A program made the position numbers and the translations under genes. Source: Bacillus methanolicus (GTDB lineage Bacteria; Bacillota; Bacilli; Bacillales; Cytobacillaceae). Taken from it: a stretch of DNA of 64,000 nucleotides. The notes below the pieces were generated by a model. It was not told where the DNA came from, did not search any database, and saw only the letters and a list, made by a program, of their open reading frames with translations. This document shows positions 1-7,564 of the stretch, piece after piece. Positions within the stretch are counted from its first letter, which is position 1. The number at the start of each line of letters is the position of its first letter. Where the stretch lies: positions 1 through 64,000 of the forward strand of contig NZ_VTQX01000013.1 in the NCBI RefSeq assembly GCF_008764295.1. Direction: 5' to 3'.

Positions 1-60
1 TGGTCAGTAACAAAGGCTTTCAGCCGCAGAGAAAACCACCCGTTCTCACGGGTGGTACTT
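1..60 (+). mobile_element. possible right end / omega-RNA scaffold of an IS200/IS605-type element
   Basis: A perfect 8-bp stem (ACCACCCG at 35-42, CGGGTGGT at 49-56) with a six-base loop follows the stretch CAAAGGCTTTCAGCCGCAGA. From memory, hairpins of this kind close the right end of IS200/IS605 elements and the scaffold of TnpB guide RNAs. No transposase or TnpB is visible; it would lie left of the window. A rho-independent terminator of a leftward transcript is an alternative, since the minus strand reads into TTTTCTCT after the stem. Confidence 0.35.
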
Positions 61-183
61 ATTTGATTAAATATATATTTTTTATCTACTGATCAATAAA
101 CAATTCTCAAGTAAACGGTCCAAGATATACTCATTTATAGGTTCAGACTTTATGAAACAAGCAATTGCATTAAGAGAGACTTT

Positions 184-882
184 CTATTCCTTTTTTGCCC
201 ACTCCGGTCGCTGTAGGCTACAAAGAACCTCCAGCTCTTTTTCTCGTAAATTACAATACGAACTAACCGTATGTAAATCGTTATCGACATACCCTGGATG
301 ACACATGACTTCAATTGAATCGCTCTTACTTTCTTTGAGTCGTTCAAAAATATCTTTAGAGACTCCAGGACCATAAAAATCTAAGTACAGTTCATTTGTT
401 AAAAGGATTTCCTTATGGTCAGATAAAGTGTCAACTTTTCTAACTGGTACCTGGAACTCATTTGCGAGTTTAACGACAACATCCTTAAGTGGTTCCCAGC
501 TGTGGATATGATGGTGACTATCGATGTGATGAAGCTCAAGTCCTGTGTTTAAAAATGCTTCAATCTGCGTTCTCCATTCAAGCTCAACTTGTTCTACATT
601 CGGTGCCTCAGAATGTGCATACGTATTACGATATTTGAAAAATCCATCTTTGTTTATTAAGTCAGGAACCTCTGTACTTAATGGCTTTCCCCAAGTGAGT
701 ACAAGGTGGATTCCTACCTTCAAAGAAGGAGTTTTTTTCGCAGCAAGAACGGCATGCTCAACTGCCAAGCCATTCATCATTAACGTCGCGGAATCGACAA
801 CACCATCTATATGGCTTTTGATGATGCCGTCATTGATTCCTTTTGTTAAACCAAAATCGTCTGCATTAAATAATACTCTCAT
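184..882 (-). CDS. chbG: YdjC/ChbG-family carbohydrate deacetylase
   Basis: The 232-residue protein matches the YdjC-like deacetylase family. In E. coli ChbG removes one acetyl group from chitobiose-6-phosphate so that the phospho-glucosidase and the regulator can use it. The N-terminal FNADDFGLTKGIN motif, with paired Asp residues, and the HHIDSHHHIH motif near residues 118-127 are the expected metal ligands; CHPGYVD near residue 195 is a further conserved active-site segment. The length is normal for short members. It is transcribed leftward, downstream of the GntR regulator and divergent from the GH4/PTS genes, which supports a role in amino-sugar disaccharide breakdown. The exact substrate is inferred. 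Confidence 0.85.
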   Translation of the reverse strand: MRVLFNADDFGLTKGINDGIIKSHIDGVVDSATLMMNGLAVEHAVLAAKKTPSLKVGIHLVLTWGKPLSTEVPDLINKDGFFKYRNTYAHSEAPNVEQVELEWRTQIEAFLNTGLELHHIDSHHHIHSWEPLKDVVVKLANEFQVPVRKVDTLSDHKEILLTNELYLDFYGPGVSKDIFERLKESKSDSIEVMCHPGYVDNDLHTVSSYCNLREKELEVLCSLQRPEWAKKE

Positions 883-915
883 TTATAATCCCCCCATTTT
901 TGTGGAACCAAATTT

Positions 916-1013
916 GAACAAACGATTTTTGGCTCATTTCGTGTCTAGCTTGGTTTCACATGCCCTTTTCGTATAACTGAAAGGGCAGAGAGGAAATGAA
1001 CCAAAAATTAATA
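916..1013. repeat. dispersed inverted-end repeat, copy A
   Basis: The left end ACGATTTTTGGCTCATTTCG and the right end GAAATGAACCAAAAATTA are near-perfect inverted repeats. They enclose a second hairpin, TGCCC..GGGCA, at 961-987. The same ends recur near 6180, 13525, 23520, 24330 and 36800. It has no coding capacity and lies between the GntR regulator and the deacetylase. Confidence 0.7.
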
Positions 1014-1042
1014 CCAACATAGAACAAAGGCTAAAAGATAAT

Positions 1043-1768
1043 TTAATCTTGAGGGTAGAAACGCTCAATCACAAAGTTTGTTTTATCTCCTCGAAAATAG
1101 GAGCGTGAATATTCAACTTTCTCGCCTTTTTCATTTTCTGCAATGGTTTCAATGTAAAAACACGGAGAATCAGGCTGGCATTTTAAATGAGCACAAGTTC
1201 GTTCGTCGGCAAGTGTGATTTCCATTTGCTCTGTTGTTTTTGCAATGTGAACGCCGAATACATCTTTAAAAGCGCCATATAACGAAGTTTCAGCATGCTC
1301 TTTCGTGATTCCTGGTGCTACCGTCCATGGAATATAGGCAATTTCAAACTGTGTTGGTTCTCCATCAACCTTCCTCACTCTTTCAATTCGCTGAATCGGA
1401 TCATTTAGTTCTATCTCCAACTTGTTCAAAAGTAACTCATTTGCCGGTATTACATTGATAGTAACGAGTGTGATTTCAGCTTTCTTTCCTTGTACAGCGA
1501 CTTGATCTTTGTATTTTTTAAAGGTATGTGACAATGTTTGACTAACTTTTTGATCAGCAACATAGGTACCTTTTCCTTGATGTCGTTCTAGATAGCCTTC
1601 TAATGTCAGTTGATTAAGGGCAGTTCGTACAGTGGTTCTACTCACGTTAAATTCTTCGCACAATTCAAGTTCTGTAGGGATTTGTTCTCCCTTCTTATAT
1701 TTTTCCGATTTTATTCGATCAAGCAGTTCATCTTTTATGTAGGCGTGTAATGACTGATTTTTATCCAT
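1043..1768 (-). CDS. GntR-family (HutC/UTRA) transcriptional regulator
   Basis: The 241-residue protein has an N-terminal winged helix-turn-helix of the GntR type (IPTELELCEEFNVSRTTVRT, then LEGYLERHQGKGTYV) and a C-terminal UTRA ligand-binding domain (residues about 95-238). UTRA regulators usually bind phosphorylated sugars. I chose the ATG at 1768 because a strong AAGGGG site lies just upstream; an in-frame extension to 1819 has no comparable site and would run into the operator region. It is divergent from the GH4/PTS genes, and palindromes with ATACAA/TTGTAT half-sites precede both transcripts. It is probably the local repressor, autoregulated, with a disaccharide phosphate as inducer. 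Confidence 0.9.
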   Translation of the reverse strand: MDKNQSLHAYIKDELLDRIKSEKYKKGEQIPTELELCEEFNVSRTTVRTALNQLTLEGYLERHQGKGTYVADQKVSQTLSHTFKKYKDQVAVQGKKAEITLVTINVIPANELLLNKLEIELNDPIQRIERVRKVDGEPTQFEIAYIPWTVAPGITKEHAETSLYGAFKDVFGVHIAKTTEQMEITLADERTCAHLKCQPDSPCFYIETIAENEKGEKVEYSRSYFRGDKTNFVIERFYPQD

Positions 1769-1815
1769 ATGGTAAACCCCTTCAAGTATTCTATGGTTTG
1801 AGTTTACAAGATAAT

Positions 1816-1858
1816 ACAATTGTTCGCAATTGTTAATACAAATTTTAAATTTGTATTA
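1816..1858. promoter_or_regulatory. two adjacent palindromes, probable GntR operator upstream of its own gene
   Basis: At 1816-1833, ACAATTG and CAATTGT face each other across TTCG. At 1834-1858 there is a perfect 25-bp palindrome with half-sites ATACAAATTT/AAATTTGTAT around a central T. Both lie 48-90 bp upstream of the GntR start. The ATACAA..TTGTAT core recurs before the GH4 gene, as expected for a regulator controlling both divergent transcripts. Confidence 0.7.
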
Positions 1859-1974
1859 TTTGTATGAATATCATTATTACGCAAATAAGCTTTTTTATCG
1901 CCTCTTTTTATGTTTATATGTAACGACAATATGTGATAAGATATAACAAATTTTATTTTTTAGAAATAGGTTAT

Positions 1975-1994
1975 ATACAAATTTTATATTGTAT
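1975..1994. promoter_or_regulatory. probable GntR operator upstream of the GH4/PTS genes
   Basis: ATACAA, eight bases, then TTGTAT, sharing the half-sites of the palindrome at 1834-1858 (which has nine bases between them). It lies about 80 bp before the GH4 start, in an AT-rich promoter region with TATGATATA following. Confidence 0.55.
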
Positions 1995-2075
1995 GATATA
2001 TTTTTGTAAAGGTCATATGTCTAAAAATTCACTCAACATTAAATTAAGTCAATTACAGATAAGGAGCTCGTCATT

Positions 2076-3383
2076 ATGTCTCTAAAATTAGTGGTTGTTG
2101 GTGGAGGTTCGAGCTATACACCAGAAATAATAGAAGGGATTATCCGCCGTCATGAAACATTTCCTGTTAGCGAAATCGTTCTAGTTGATATAGAAACGGG
2201 AAAGAAAAAACTTGAGGTCGTCGGGAATTTAGCATTGAGAATGATTGAGAAGTCGGCTAAACCGATTCAATTGTCATGGACATTAAATCAAAAAGAAGCG
2301 CTTGAAAATGCCGATTTTGTCTCAACTCAAATCCGTGTAGGTGGATTGGAGGCGAGAGCGAAGGACGAACGAATTCCCTTAAGTCATGGCTTTATCGGAC
2401 AAGAAACAAATGGAGCAGGAGGCATATTTAAAGCATTCCGTACAATTCCAGTCTTAATGGAGCTTGCGCAAAATGTCCATACCATTTGTCCAGAAGCTTG
2501 GATCATTAATTTTACAAACCCTGCCGGAATTGTAACAGAAGCTTTGTTAAAGCATTCTCCTCATAAGAAGGTTATTGGGGTTTGTAATATCCCGTATAAT
2601 ATGCGGCATTCAACAGCGGAAATTTTGGACTCCTCACCACAAGACGTTCAAATCGAATTTGTGGGCATGAATCATTTTGTGTTTGGAAAAAAAGTCCTTG
2701 TAGAAGGAATTGATCGGACAGAAGAGATGTTGAAGAAAATTTGCCATGCTGATTTTGGTTATTCTCCAGCGAATATTGTCAATCTTGGTTGGACTAAAAC
2801 ATTTATCGAATCATTAAAGATGCTTCCAAATCCTTATCATCAATATTATTTTCAAACAAAAGAGGTTTTAGAAAAGGATATAAACGCATTTAAAGAACAT
2901 GGAACAAGAGCAGAAACAGTGCAAAAGCTAGAAGAATCGCTGTTGAATTTATATAGTGATCCAAACTTACGGGATAAGCCGAAGGAGCTTGAAAAAAGAG
3001 GCGGTGCTTTTTATAGCGATGTGGCATGTAGCTTAATGGAATCCATTTACAACAATCGAGGTGACGTTCAGACTGTGAATACGTTCAATCAGGGATCCAT
3101 ACCAGAGTTACCGCCTGATGCAGTAATAGAAGTAAATAGTGTCATCACTAGAGAGGGTCCTAAACCTCTTGCAATTGGAACTTTGCCCCCTGCTATTAAA
3201 GGGATTATCCATCATATGAAAGCTTTTGAAGAACAGGTGATTTGCGCAGCTTTGTCAGGCGATTATCATGAAGCGTATGTTGCGTTAGTGATGAATCCAT
3301 TAGTTTCAGACGAAAAAATGGCAAAAGTGCTCCTTGATGAACTATTGGATGCCCACAAGCCTTTTTTACCACAATTTCAATAG
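2076..3383 (+). CDS. GH4 6-phospho-beta-glucosidase (LicH/CelF/ChbF type)
   Basis: The 435-residue protein belongs to glycoside hydrolase family 4, which cleaves phosphorylated disaccharides intracellularly by an NAD+ and divalent-metal dependent redox mechanism. Visible landmarks are the N-terminal dinucleotide-binding loop VVGGGSSYTPEI, the NFTNPAG segment, the metal-binding Cys in CNIPYNMR (near residue 171) and the metal-binding His in GMNHFVFG. Length is normal for the family. A good AAGGAG site precedes the ATG. It heads the divergent transcript and supplies the cytoplasmic hydrolase for the PTS downstream. With ChbG nearby, chitobiose-6-phosphate is a reasonable substrate; cellobiose-6-phosphate cannot be excluded. 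Confidence 0.92.
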   Translation: MSLKLVVVGGGSSYTPEIIEGIIRRHETFPVSEIVLVDIETGKKKLEVVGNLALRMIEKSAKPIQLSWTLNQKEALENADFVSTQIRVGGLEARAKDERIPLSHGFIGQETNGAGGIFKAFRTIPVLMELAQNVHTICPEAWIINFTNPAGIVTEALLKHSPHKKVIGVCNIPYNMRHSTAEILDSSPQDVQIEFVGMNHFVFGKKVLVEGIDRTEEMLKKICHADFGYSPANIVNLGWTKTFIESLKMLPNPYHQYYFQTKEVLEKDINAFKEHGTRAETVQKLEESLLNLYSDPNLRDKPKELEKRGGAFYSDVACSLMESIYNNRGDVQTVNTFNQGSIPELPPDAVIEVNSVITREGPKPLAIGTLPPAIKGIIHHMKAFEEQVICAALSGDYHEAYVALVMNPLVSDEKMAKVLLDELLDAHKPFLPQFQ

Positions 3384-3459
3384 AAAAAAAGATTATATAA
3401 TTCCAAGCTTTATAGACTTTCCAATCCTTCACTTATGAAGGGTTTCCTTTCAAAGATTT

Positions 3460-3475
3460 TTGTAAGCGGTTTAAT
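3460..3475 (+). promoter_or_regulatory. cre-like site (CcpA)
   Basis: TTGTAAGCGGTTTAAT matches the Bacillus cre consensus WTGNNARCGNWWWCAW at 15 of 16 positions. It lies in the 255-bp gap between the GH4 gene and the PTS IIC gene. It could act as a roadblock or at an internal promoter, giving glucose repression of the transporter. Inferred from the motif only. Confidence 0.5.
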
Positions 3476-3638
3476 TATTGGATTTCGTACATTTGAACTG
3501 ATTAAGGGCCTTTTGGCAACTTGAAGGGGGAGATGCGATGAATCATAAAATAAGCATTATGTAAATGAACATCTCTGCTTTTACACCGTATATGGAGTGA
3601 ACCTGATTTTTAAAAATTCCTTATAGGGAGGTATTTTA

Positions 3639-5081
3639 ATGCAATTTTTGATAGCATGGTTGGAAAAATATTTTCTACCACTTGCCGGCAAAATTGGGGG
3701 ACAGAAGCATCTTATTGCTTTGAGGGATGCCTTTATTGGAACGCTCCCAGCCACGATGGCTGGTTCTGTTGCAGTAATGCTTAACGCTCTTTTAAGAGAT
3801 TTGCCTCCACAATTCTTCGACGGTTATGATGGGAACAGTATACCAGTCATTAGAGAAATTATTGCGGTTAATGGTTATGTCTGGAATGGAACACTTGCGA
3901 TTGCCGGTTTGATCTTTGTGTTTTCATGGGGATACAACATTGCCAAAGCTTATGGGGTCAATGAATTATCCGGAGGAATCGTTTCTACAGCCGCTTCCAT
4001 TGCTGGGATTACCTTTTCCTTCTCCGGTGGAATTACCGGTTTGAATTTAGACGCGGCCACTGTGGAAGCAATAAACGCAGCAGGCTGGTCTGCGACTACT
4101 GAAGGGATAACTGCGGCAGGATGGGGCTGGCTTCCATTGAATAATTTGGATGCCAATTTTTTCTTTACGGCGATGATTATTGGCTTTATCGCTACGATGA
4201 TCTATGTGAAATTGATGTTAAAGGATATTACCATTAAGTTGCCGGATTCTGTTCCACCGGCTATTTCGAAAGCCTTTGCCTCGATCATTCCGGCAACTGT
4301 AGCTTTGTATGTTGTTGCTATTTTCTATTTTGTATTCTCCAAGATCGTACCGGATATGACGTTTTTACAATGGCTGCAAAAAACAGTTGCACAACCGCTA
4401 CTTGGATTATCTCAAGGCTTTGGAGCCGTTGTCCTTGTTGCCCTATTCGTGCAATTGTTCTGGTTCTTCGGAATCCATGGACCGAATGTGCTTGCGCCAA
4501 TTTTAGAGGGAGTTTTCGGTGTAGCTCAATTGGAGAATGTAAACTTATTCCAACAAGGAGGAGTTGATTTAGTACTTTCTGAAGGATATATGTGGGTTCG
4601 CGGCTCCTTTGACGCTTACGCCTGGTATGGCGGTTCAGGCGGAACGATTGTTTTAATTATCGCACTTCTTCTTTTCTCGAAACGGAAGGATTATCGAACC
4701 GTTGCTAATTTATCTGTCGGACCAGGAATTTTCAACATTAATGAGCCAATCATGTTTGGATTGCCAATTGTATTGAATCCGTTAATGTTCATTCCATTCT
4801 TACTTACACCAGTTGTGTCGGTTTCAATTGGGTACTTTGCAACATTGTGGGGACTGGTTAATCCGGTATCTCAACAAGTGGTATGGGTTACTCCGCCATT
4901 CTTACTGTCTTTCTTGGCCACAGGGGCAGACTGGCGTGCTCCAATTGTTACATTGGTTGCGATGCTCGTATCATTTGCCATTTGGATCCCATTTGTCATT
5001 GCAGCAAACAAGATGGCTCCTGATGCAGGACAAGATGATAAAATTGTGACAGATTTGGGACATGATAACAAATCTGTATAA
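3639..5081 (+). CDS. PTS lactose/cellobiose-family permease, component IIC
   Basis: The 480-residue multispanning membrane protein is the sugar-conducting subunit of a lactose/cellobiose-type phosphotransferase system. It shows the GIHGPNV segment, the NINEPIMFGLPIVLNP motif typical of the EIIC sugar site, and a long series of hydrophobic helices. It is about 30-60 residues longer than many family members. An AGGGAGG ribosome site precedes the ATG. The matching IIB and IIA proteins are downstream at 6331 and 6830, separated from it by three small genes. It imports and, with IIB, phosphorylates a beta-linked disaccharide. Confidence 0.93.
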   Translation: MQFLIAWLEKYFLPLAGKIGGQKHLIALRDAFIGTLPATMAGSVAVMLNALLRDLPPQFFDGYDGNSIPVIREIIAVNGYVWNGTLAIAGLIFVFSWGYNIAKAYGVNELSGGIVSTAASIAGITFSFSGGITGLNLDAATVEAINAAGWSATTEGITAAGWGWLPLNNLDANFFFTAMIIGFIATMIYVKLMLKDITIKLPDSVPPAISKAFASIIPATVALYVVAIFYFVFSKIVPDMTFLQWLQKTVAQPLLGLSQGFGAVVLVALFVQLFWFFGIHGPNVLAPILEGVFGVAQLENVNLFQQGGVDLVLSEGYMWVRGSFDAYAWYGGSGGTIVLIIALLLFSKRKDYRTVANLSVGPGIFNINEPIMFGLPIVLNPLMFIPFLLTPVVSVSIGYFATLWGLVNPVSQQVVWVTPPFLLSFLATGADWRAPIVTLVAMLVSFAIWIPFVIAANKMAPDAGQDDKIVTDLGHDNKSV

Positions 5082-5099
5082 AAGTGAAAAAATAATAGT

Positions 5100-5138
5100 G
5101 AGGGGCTGCTTCCATAATGAAGTGGCATCCCTCTTTTC
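5100..5138 (+). terminator. hairpin after the IIC gene, possible attenuator
   Basis: GAGGG and CTTC pair with GAAG and CCCTC across a short loop, followed by TTTTC. Its position inside the operon suggests partial termination or mRNA processing rather than a full stop. Confidence 0.45.
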
Positions 5139-5162
5139 ATCAATGAGGAAAGGAATAGAAAA

Positions 5163-5387
5163 ATGATTGAAATCAGTACAGGTGTACATCAAGAAAAAAT
5201 TATTGAACTATTAAACAATTATAACGAGGATGGGATTCAATTTACCTTTAATGAAAAAAAGGGGATCAACCTATATTTTTCCACAAACATAGAAGATTTG
5301 GAAAAGGCAGCAAGTGTTGCGAAGTCGGTTATTAAAAAACAACCTTGGGGCTCAGTGCTTTATTTCCGTTCTTCTCCTCTTTCGTAA
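5163..5387 (+). CDS. small protein of unknown function in the PTS island
   Basis: This 74-residue soluble protein is not one I recognise. It begins ISTGVHQEKIIELLNNYNEDG and predicts a mixed alpha/beta fold with no membrane segment or Cys. A GGAAAGGAAT ribosome site precedes the ATG with normal spacing, and it is codirectional with the PTS genes, 81 bp after IIC, so it is probably expressed. Nothing in the sequence shows its function; a small accessory or regulatory partner of the sugar system is only a guess from position. Confidence 0.6.
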   Translation: MIEISTGVHQEKIIELLNNYNEDGIQFTFNEKKGINLYFSTNIEDLEKAASVAKSVIKKQPWGSVLYFRSSPLS

Positions 5388-5521
5388 AAAAATGTTCATT
5401 TTGTATTATAATGGAACAAAGAAATGTCAGTGTTCATAAATGAATAAATGAAGATTGCAGAAGAAAATGCTAGAGAAGTATTGCTATGAAAAACTGCGAT
5501 TTTATAAAAAGGATGATTAAC

Positions 5522-5698
5522 GTGGCGAAAAGAGGGCTATTTCTTCTTAGTATCGGTTGCCTCCTATTTTTATTTAGTGCAAATGCTAAAACGGGGGAGT
5601 ATGAAATTTTTAATTTAACTACTGCACTCGTTTTAGTAATAGTCGGTGCAATTATGGCTGTAAAGGGAAAGAAGAGAAATAATACTCAAAAAGATTAG
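5522..5698 (+). CDS. small two-helix membrane protein, unknown function
   Basis: Starting at the GTG at 5522, the 58-residue protein has two hydrophobic segments (about residues 5-22 and 33-50) joined by a short polar loop and a Lys/Arg/Asn-rich tail. I prefer this GTG because AAAAAGG lies nine bases upstream; the in-frame ATG at 5486 has no good ribosome site. It ends just before the DUF3284 gene and is probably cotranscribed. I do not recognise the family. Confidence 0.55.
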   Translation: MAKRGLFLLSIGCLLFLFSANAKTGEYEIFNLTTALVLVIVGAIMAVKGKKRNNTQKD

Positions 5699-5707
5699 GT
5701 GAATCTG

Positions 5708-6142
5708 ATGGAATTAGTGAAAAAAATGAATGTACCAGTAGAGTTTCTTTATGAGACGATTTTAAAATCGGTTTTATCAGATATCCATTCTCAAACGGGG
5801 AAAAAATTATCGGAAAAACAATTACAAGGGTTCGAATACGAAAAGACATTTTCAAAGCATGCAAAGGCTACCATTCGGATCGAAGAAATTATGAAAAATG
5901 AATTTTATCAGTATCGTACAACGAGTAATAAGCAAGATTTTTTAGTCACCTATAAGCTTCGTCCTTTAGAGAATGGTAGTTGCGAATTGCACTATATTGA
6001 AAAAATGGAGTCTTTTGGCTATCTTCAGAAATTAAATGATGTCCTTATCGGCATCATCTGGTCTCCGTTAAAAAAAAGAAGATTTAAAGAAATGCTTAAC
6101 CAAATAGAAGCTACCCATGTAAAAGAGAGCACCGGGACGTGA
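5708..6142 (+). CDS. DUF3284 domain protein
   Basis: The 144-residue soluble protein resembles DUF3284, a family found beside PTS genes for beta-glucosides in Firmicutes. Its function is not established. Features include an N-terminal MNVPVEFLYETIL segment, a central YRTTSNKQDFLVTYKL strand region, and a C-terminal helix ending in KKRRFKEMLNQIE. This layout is compatible with a helix-grip, START-like fold, but that is inference. An AGGTGA site five bases before the ATG at 5708 decides the start; the preceding gene ends at 5698. Confidence 0.7.
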   Translation: MELVKKMNVPVEFLYETILKSVLSDIHSQTGKKLSEKQLQGFEYEKTFSKHAKATIRIEEIMKNEFYQYRTTSNKQDFLVTYKLRPLENGSCELHYIEKMESFGYLQKLNDVLIGIIWSPLKKRRFKEMLNQIEATHVKESTGT

Positions 6143-6175
6143 ATGGATATTTTTATAGCTTTTATAATGAGGCTG

Positions 6176-6264
6176 CTGTTTTATGGCTCATTTCTGCATA
6201 ACTAATCGATGTCTGAAACAAAGTCTTCACACAGCCAAAAAACGTTTGTGCAACAATATTATCA
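6176..6264. repeat. dispersed inverted-end repeat, copy B (short)
   Basis: TTATGGCTCATTTCTG at 6181 faces CAGCCAAAAAACGTTTGTGC and then AACAATATTATC at 6232-6264. This matches the ends of copies A, C and E, but the internal part is shortened. It lies between the DUF3284 gene and IIB. Confidence 0.5.
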
Positions 6265-6330
6265 ATGCTTCTAGTTAAAGGAGAATGGCGGGAATTTAAG
6301 CTAAGTAAGATCGATAGGAGGAGAGAAACA

Positions 6331-6648
6331 ATGAAAACGATTATGTTGGTTTGTTCAGCGGGAATGAGTACAAGTCTGTTAGTAACAAAAATGCAAAAGG
6401 CGGCAGAGTCTCAAAATATTGAAGCAGATATCTTTGCTGTTTCAGCTTCCGAAGTTGATGAGAATTTAGCTAAGAAAGACGTGGATGTTTTATTATTAGG
6501 ACCACAAGTCCGTTATATGAAAGCTCAATTTGAAAAAAAGCTTCAGGATAAAAATATCCCAGTTGATTCAATTAATATGCAATATTATGGGATGATGAAC
6601 GGTGAAAAGGTTCTAGAGGAAGCACTGAATTTAATAAAAAATAAATGA
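6331..6648 (+). CDS. PTS lactose/cellobiose-family component IIB
   Basis: The 105-residue cytoplasmic protein is the phosphocarrier that receives phosphate on a Cys from IIA and passes it to the incoming sugar. The phospho-Cys is residue 8 in MLVCSAGMSTSLL, within the expected P-loop; LLGPQVRYM near residue 55 is also family-typical. The ATG at 6331 is chosen because AGGAGG is perfectly spaced before it, and the protein then has the normal length. It works with the IIC at 3639 and the IIA at 6830. Confidence 0.94.
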   Translation: MKTIMLVCSAGMSTSLLVTKMQKAAESQNIEADIFAVSASEVDENLAKKDVDVLLLGPQVRYMKAQFEKKLQDKNIPVDSINMQYYGMMNGEKVLEEALNLIKNK

Positions 6649-6829
6649 GACGATTTTTTTATGGGAAAGTTTAACCGTTTTCAAAAAATAAAGAACTATT
6701 GATATTCGTTTACAAGCTAAAATTTTGAAAATCCGTCGAGTGAACATGACCCTAGGGTTTGTACCTGACTTTAAGATATTAGAGTAATCTATCGCTTTTA
6801 CATTGCAACTTGAAGGGTGTGTCAAGAAA

Positions 6830-7147
6830 ATGGTCGATGAAACGTTAGAAATGATTGCTTTCCAGATTATTAGTAATGTCGGTTCAGCAAAAAGTATTGC
6901 CATGGAAGCTCTTTATGCAGCGAAGGAAGGGGATTTTGTTCTAGCTGAAGAAAAATTAGTGGAATCAAAAAAATATTTAGTTGAAGGACATAAAATTCAC
7001 ACTTCCTTAATTCAAAGAGAAGCTGCAGGAAACAAGGTTGAGTTTTCTATGCTTTTTATGCATGCTGAAGACCAATTAATGAGTACTGAAACGATTTCTG
7101 AATTAGTTAAAGAAATGATTGAAATGTATCAAAGGTTCGGTAAATAA
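6830..7147 (+). CDS. PTS lactose/cellobiose-family component IIA
   Basis: Starting at the ATG at 6830, the 105-residue all-helical protein carries the family signature FMHAEDQLM. There His78 is the phospho-acceptor and Asp81 the metal ligand, the same positions as in Lactococcus IIA-Lac. GAAGGGTG lies upstream of this ATG. It normally forms a trimer that receives phosphate from HPr and passes it to IIB. It is the last gene of the PTS series and is followed by a strong terminator at 7206. Confidence 0.93.
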   Translation: MVDETLEMIAFQIISNVGSAKSIAMEALYAAKEGDFVLAEEKLVESKKYLVEGHKIHTSLIQREAAGNKVEFSMLFMHAEDQLMSTETISELVKEMIEMYQRFGK

Positions 7148-7205
7148 TGGTGACAGCTCTTATTGGAGATAATAACTTGATGTTTTACCGAAAAGTCGAG
7201 AAAAG

Positions 7206-7238
7206 GGACCTTCTCTTTTAAAGAGAGGTCTTTTTTTT
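7206..7238 (+). terminator. rho-independent terminator of the PTS genes
   Basis: GACCTTCTCTTT pairs with AAAGAGAGGTC, with one bulged base, followed by eight T residues. It lies 60 bp after the IIA stop. Confidence 0.9.
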
Positions 7239-7261
7239 GTGTTGTTTTTTTAAGGACCTAT

Positions 7262-7366
7262 CTCGCTTAGTCCGTTTAGACCGAATAGGTTTCTTATTCG
7301 GACAGGAGCCTTTTCGTTTAGTTGGTTCAGTCGAAATCCCCCTTTTATTCGGACTGGAATAAAGAA
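7262..7366. repeat. intergenic cluster of TTATTCGGAC-type words
   Basis: Direct and inverted copies of the word appear in the 417-bp gap before the YuiC-like gene: TTAGTCCG at 7267, GACCGAATA, TTATTCGGAC near 7294 and TTATTCGGACT near 7346. Spacing is irregular, unlike the arrays at 13234 and 34816. The rest of the gap holds nothing I can name. Confidence 0.45.
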
Positions 7367-7564
7367 GGAATGAAATGCAACAACGGTTCAGCTAAAAGAG
7401 TACGCTGTTCGACATCATTGGATGAGCAAAAAGTGGCTCAGATAATGGAATATAAGAGTAACATAAATTGAATATTCTAATATTTTAACAAGAATCACTC
7501 TTTCTCATGAATAATTCATTCCAACTTGGGAAATGAATAGATTTGGGAGGAGTGAAAAAATAGA

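Noticed and set aside
545-976. 143-codon plus-strand frame over the deacetylase gene
   Set aside because: It lies opposite the conserved ChbG motifs, has no ribosome site, and runs into repeat copy A.
7385-7450. GTTCAGCTAAAAGAG..GAGCAAAAAGTGGCTCAG as a further copy of the dispersed repeat
   Set aside because: The match to the inverted ends is too weak and the two ends do not pair.
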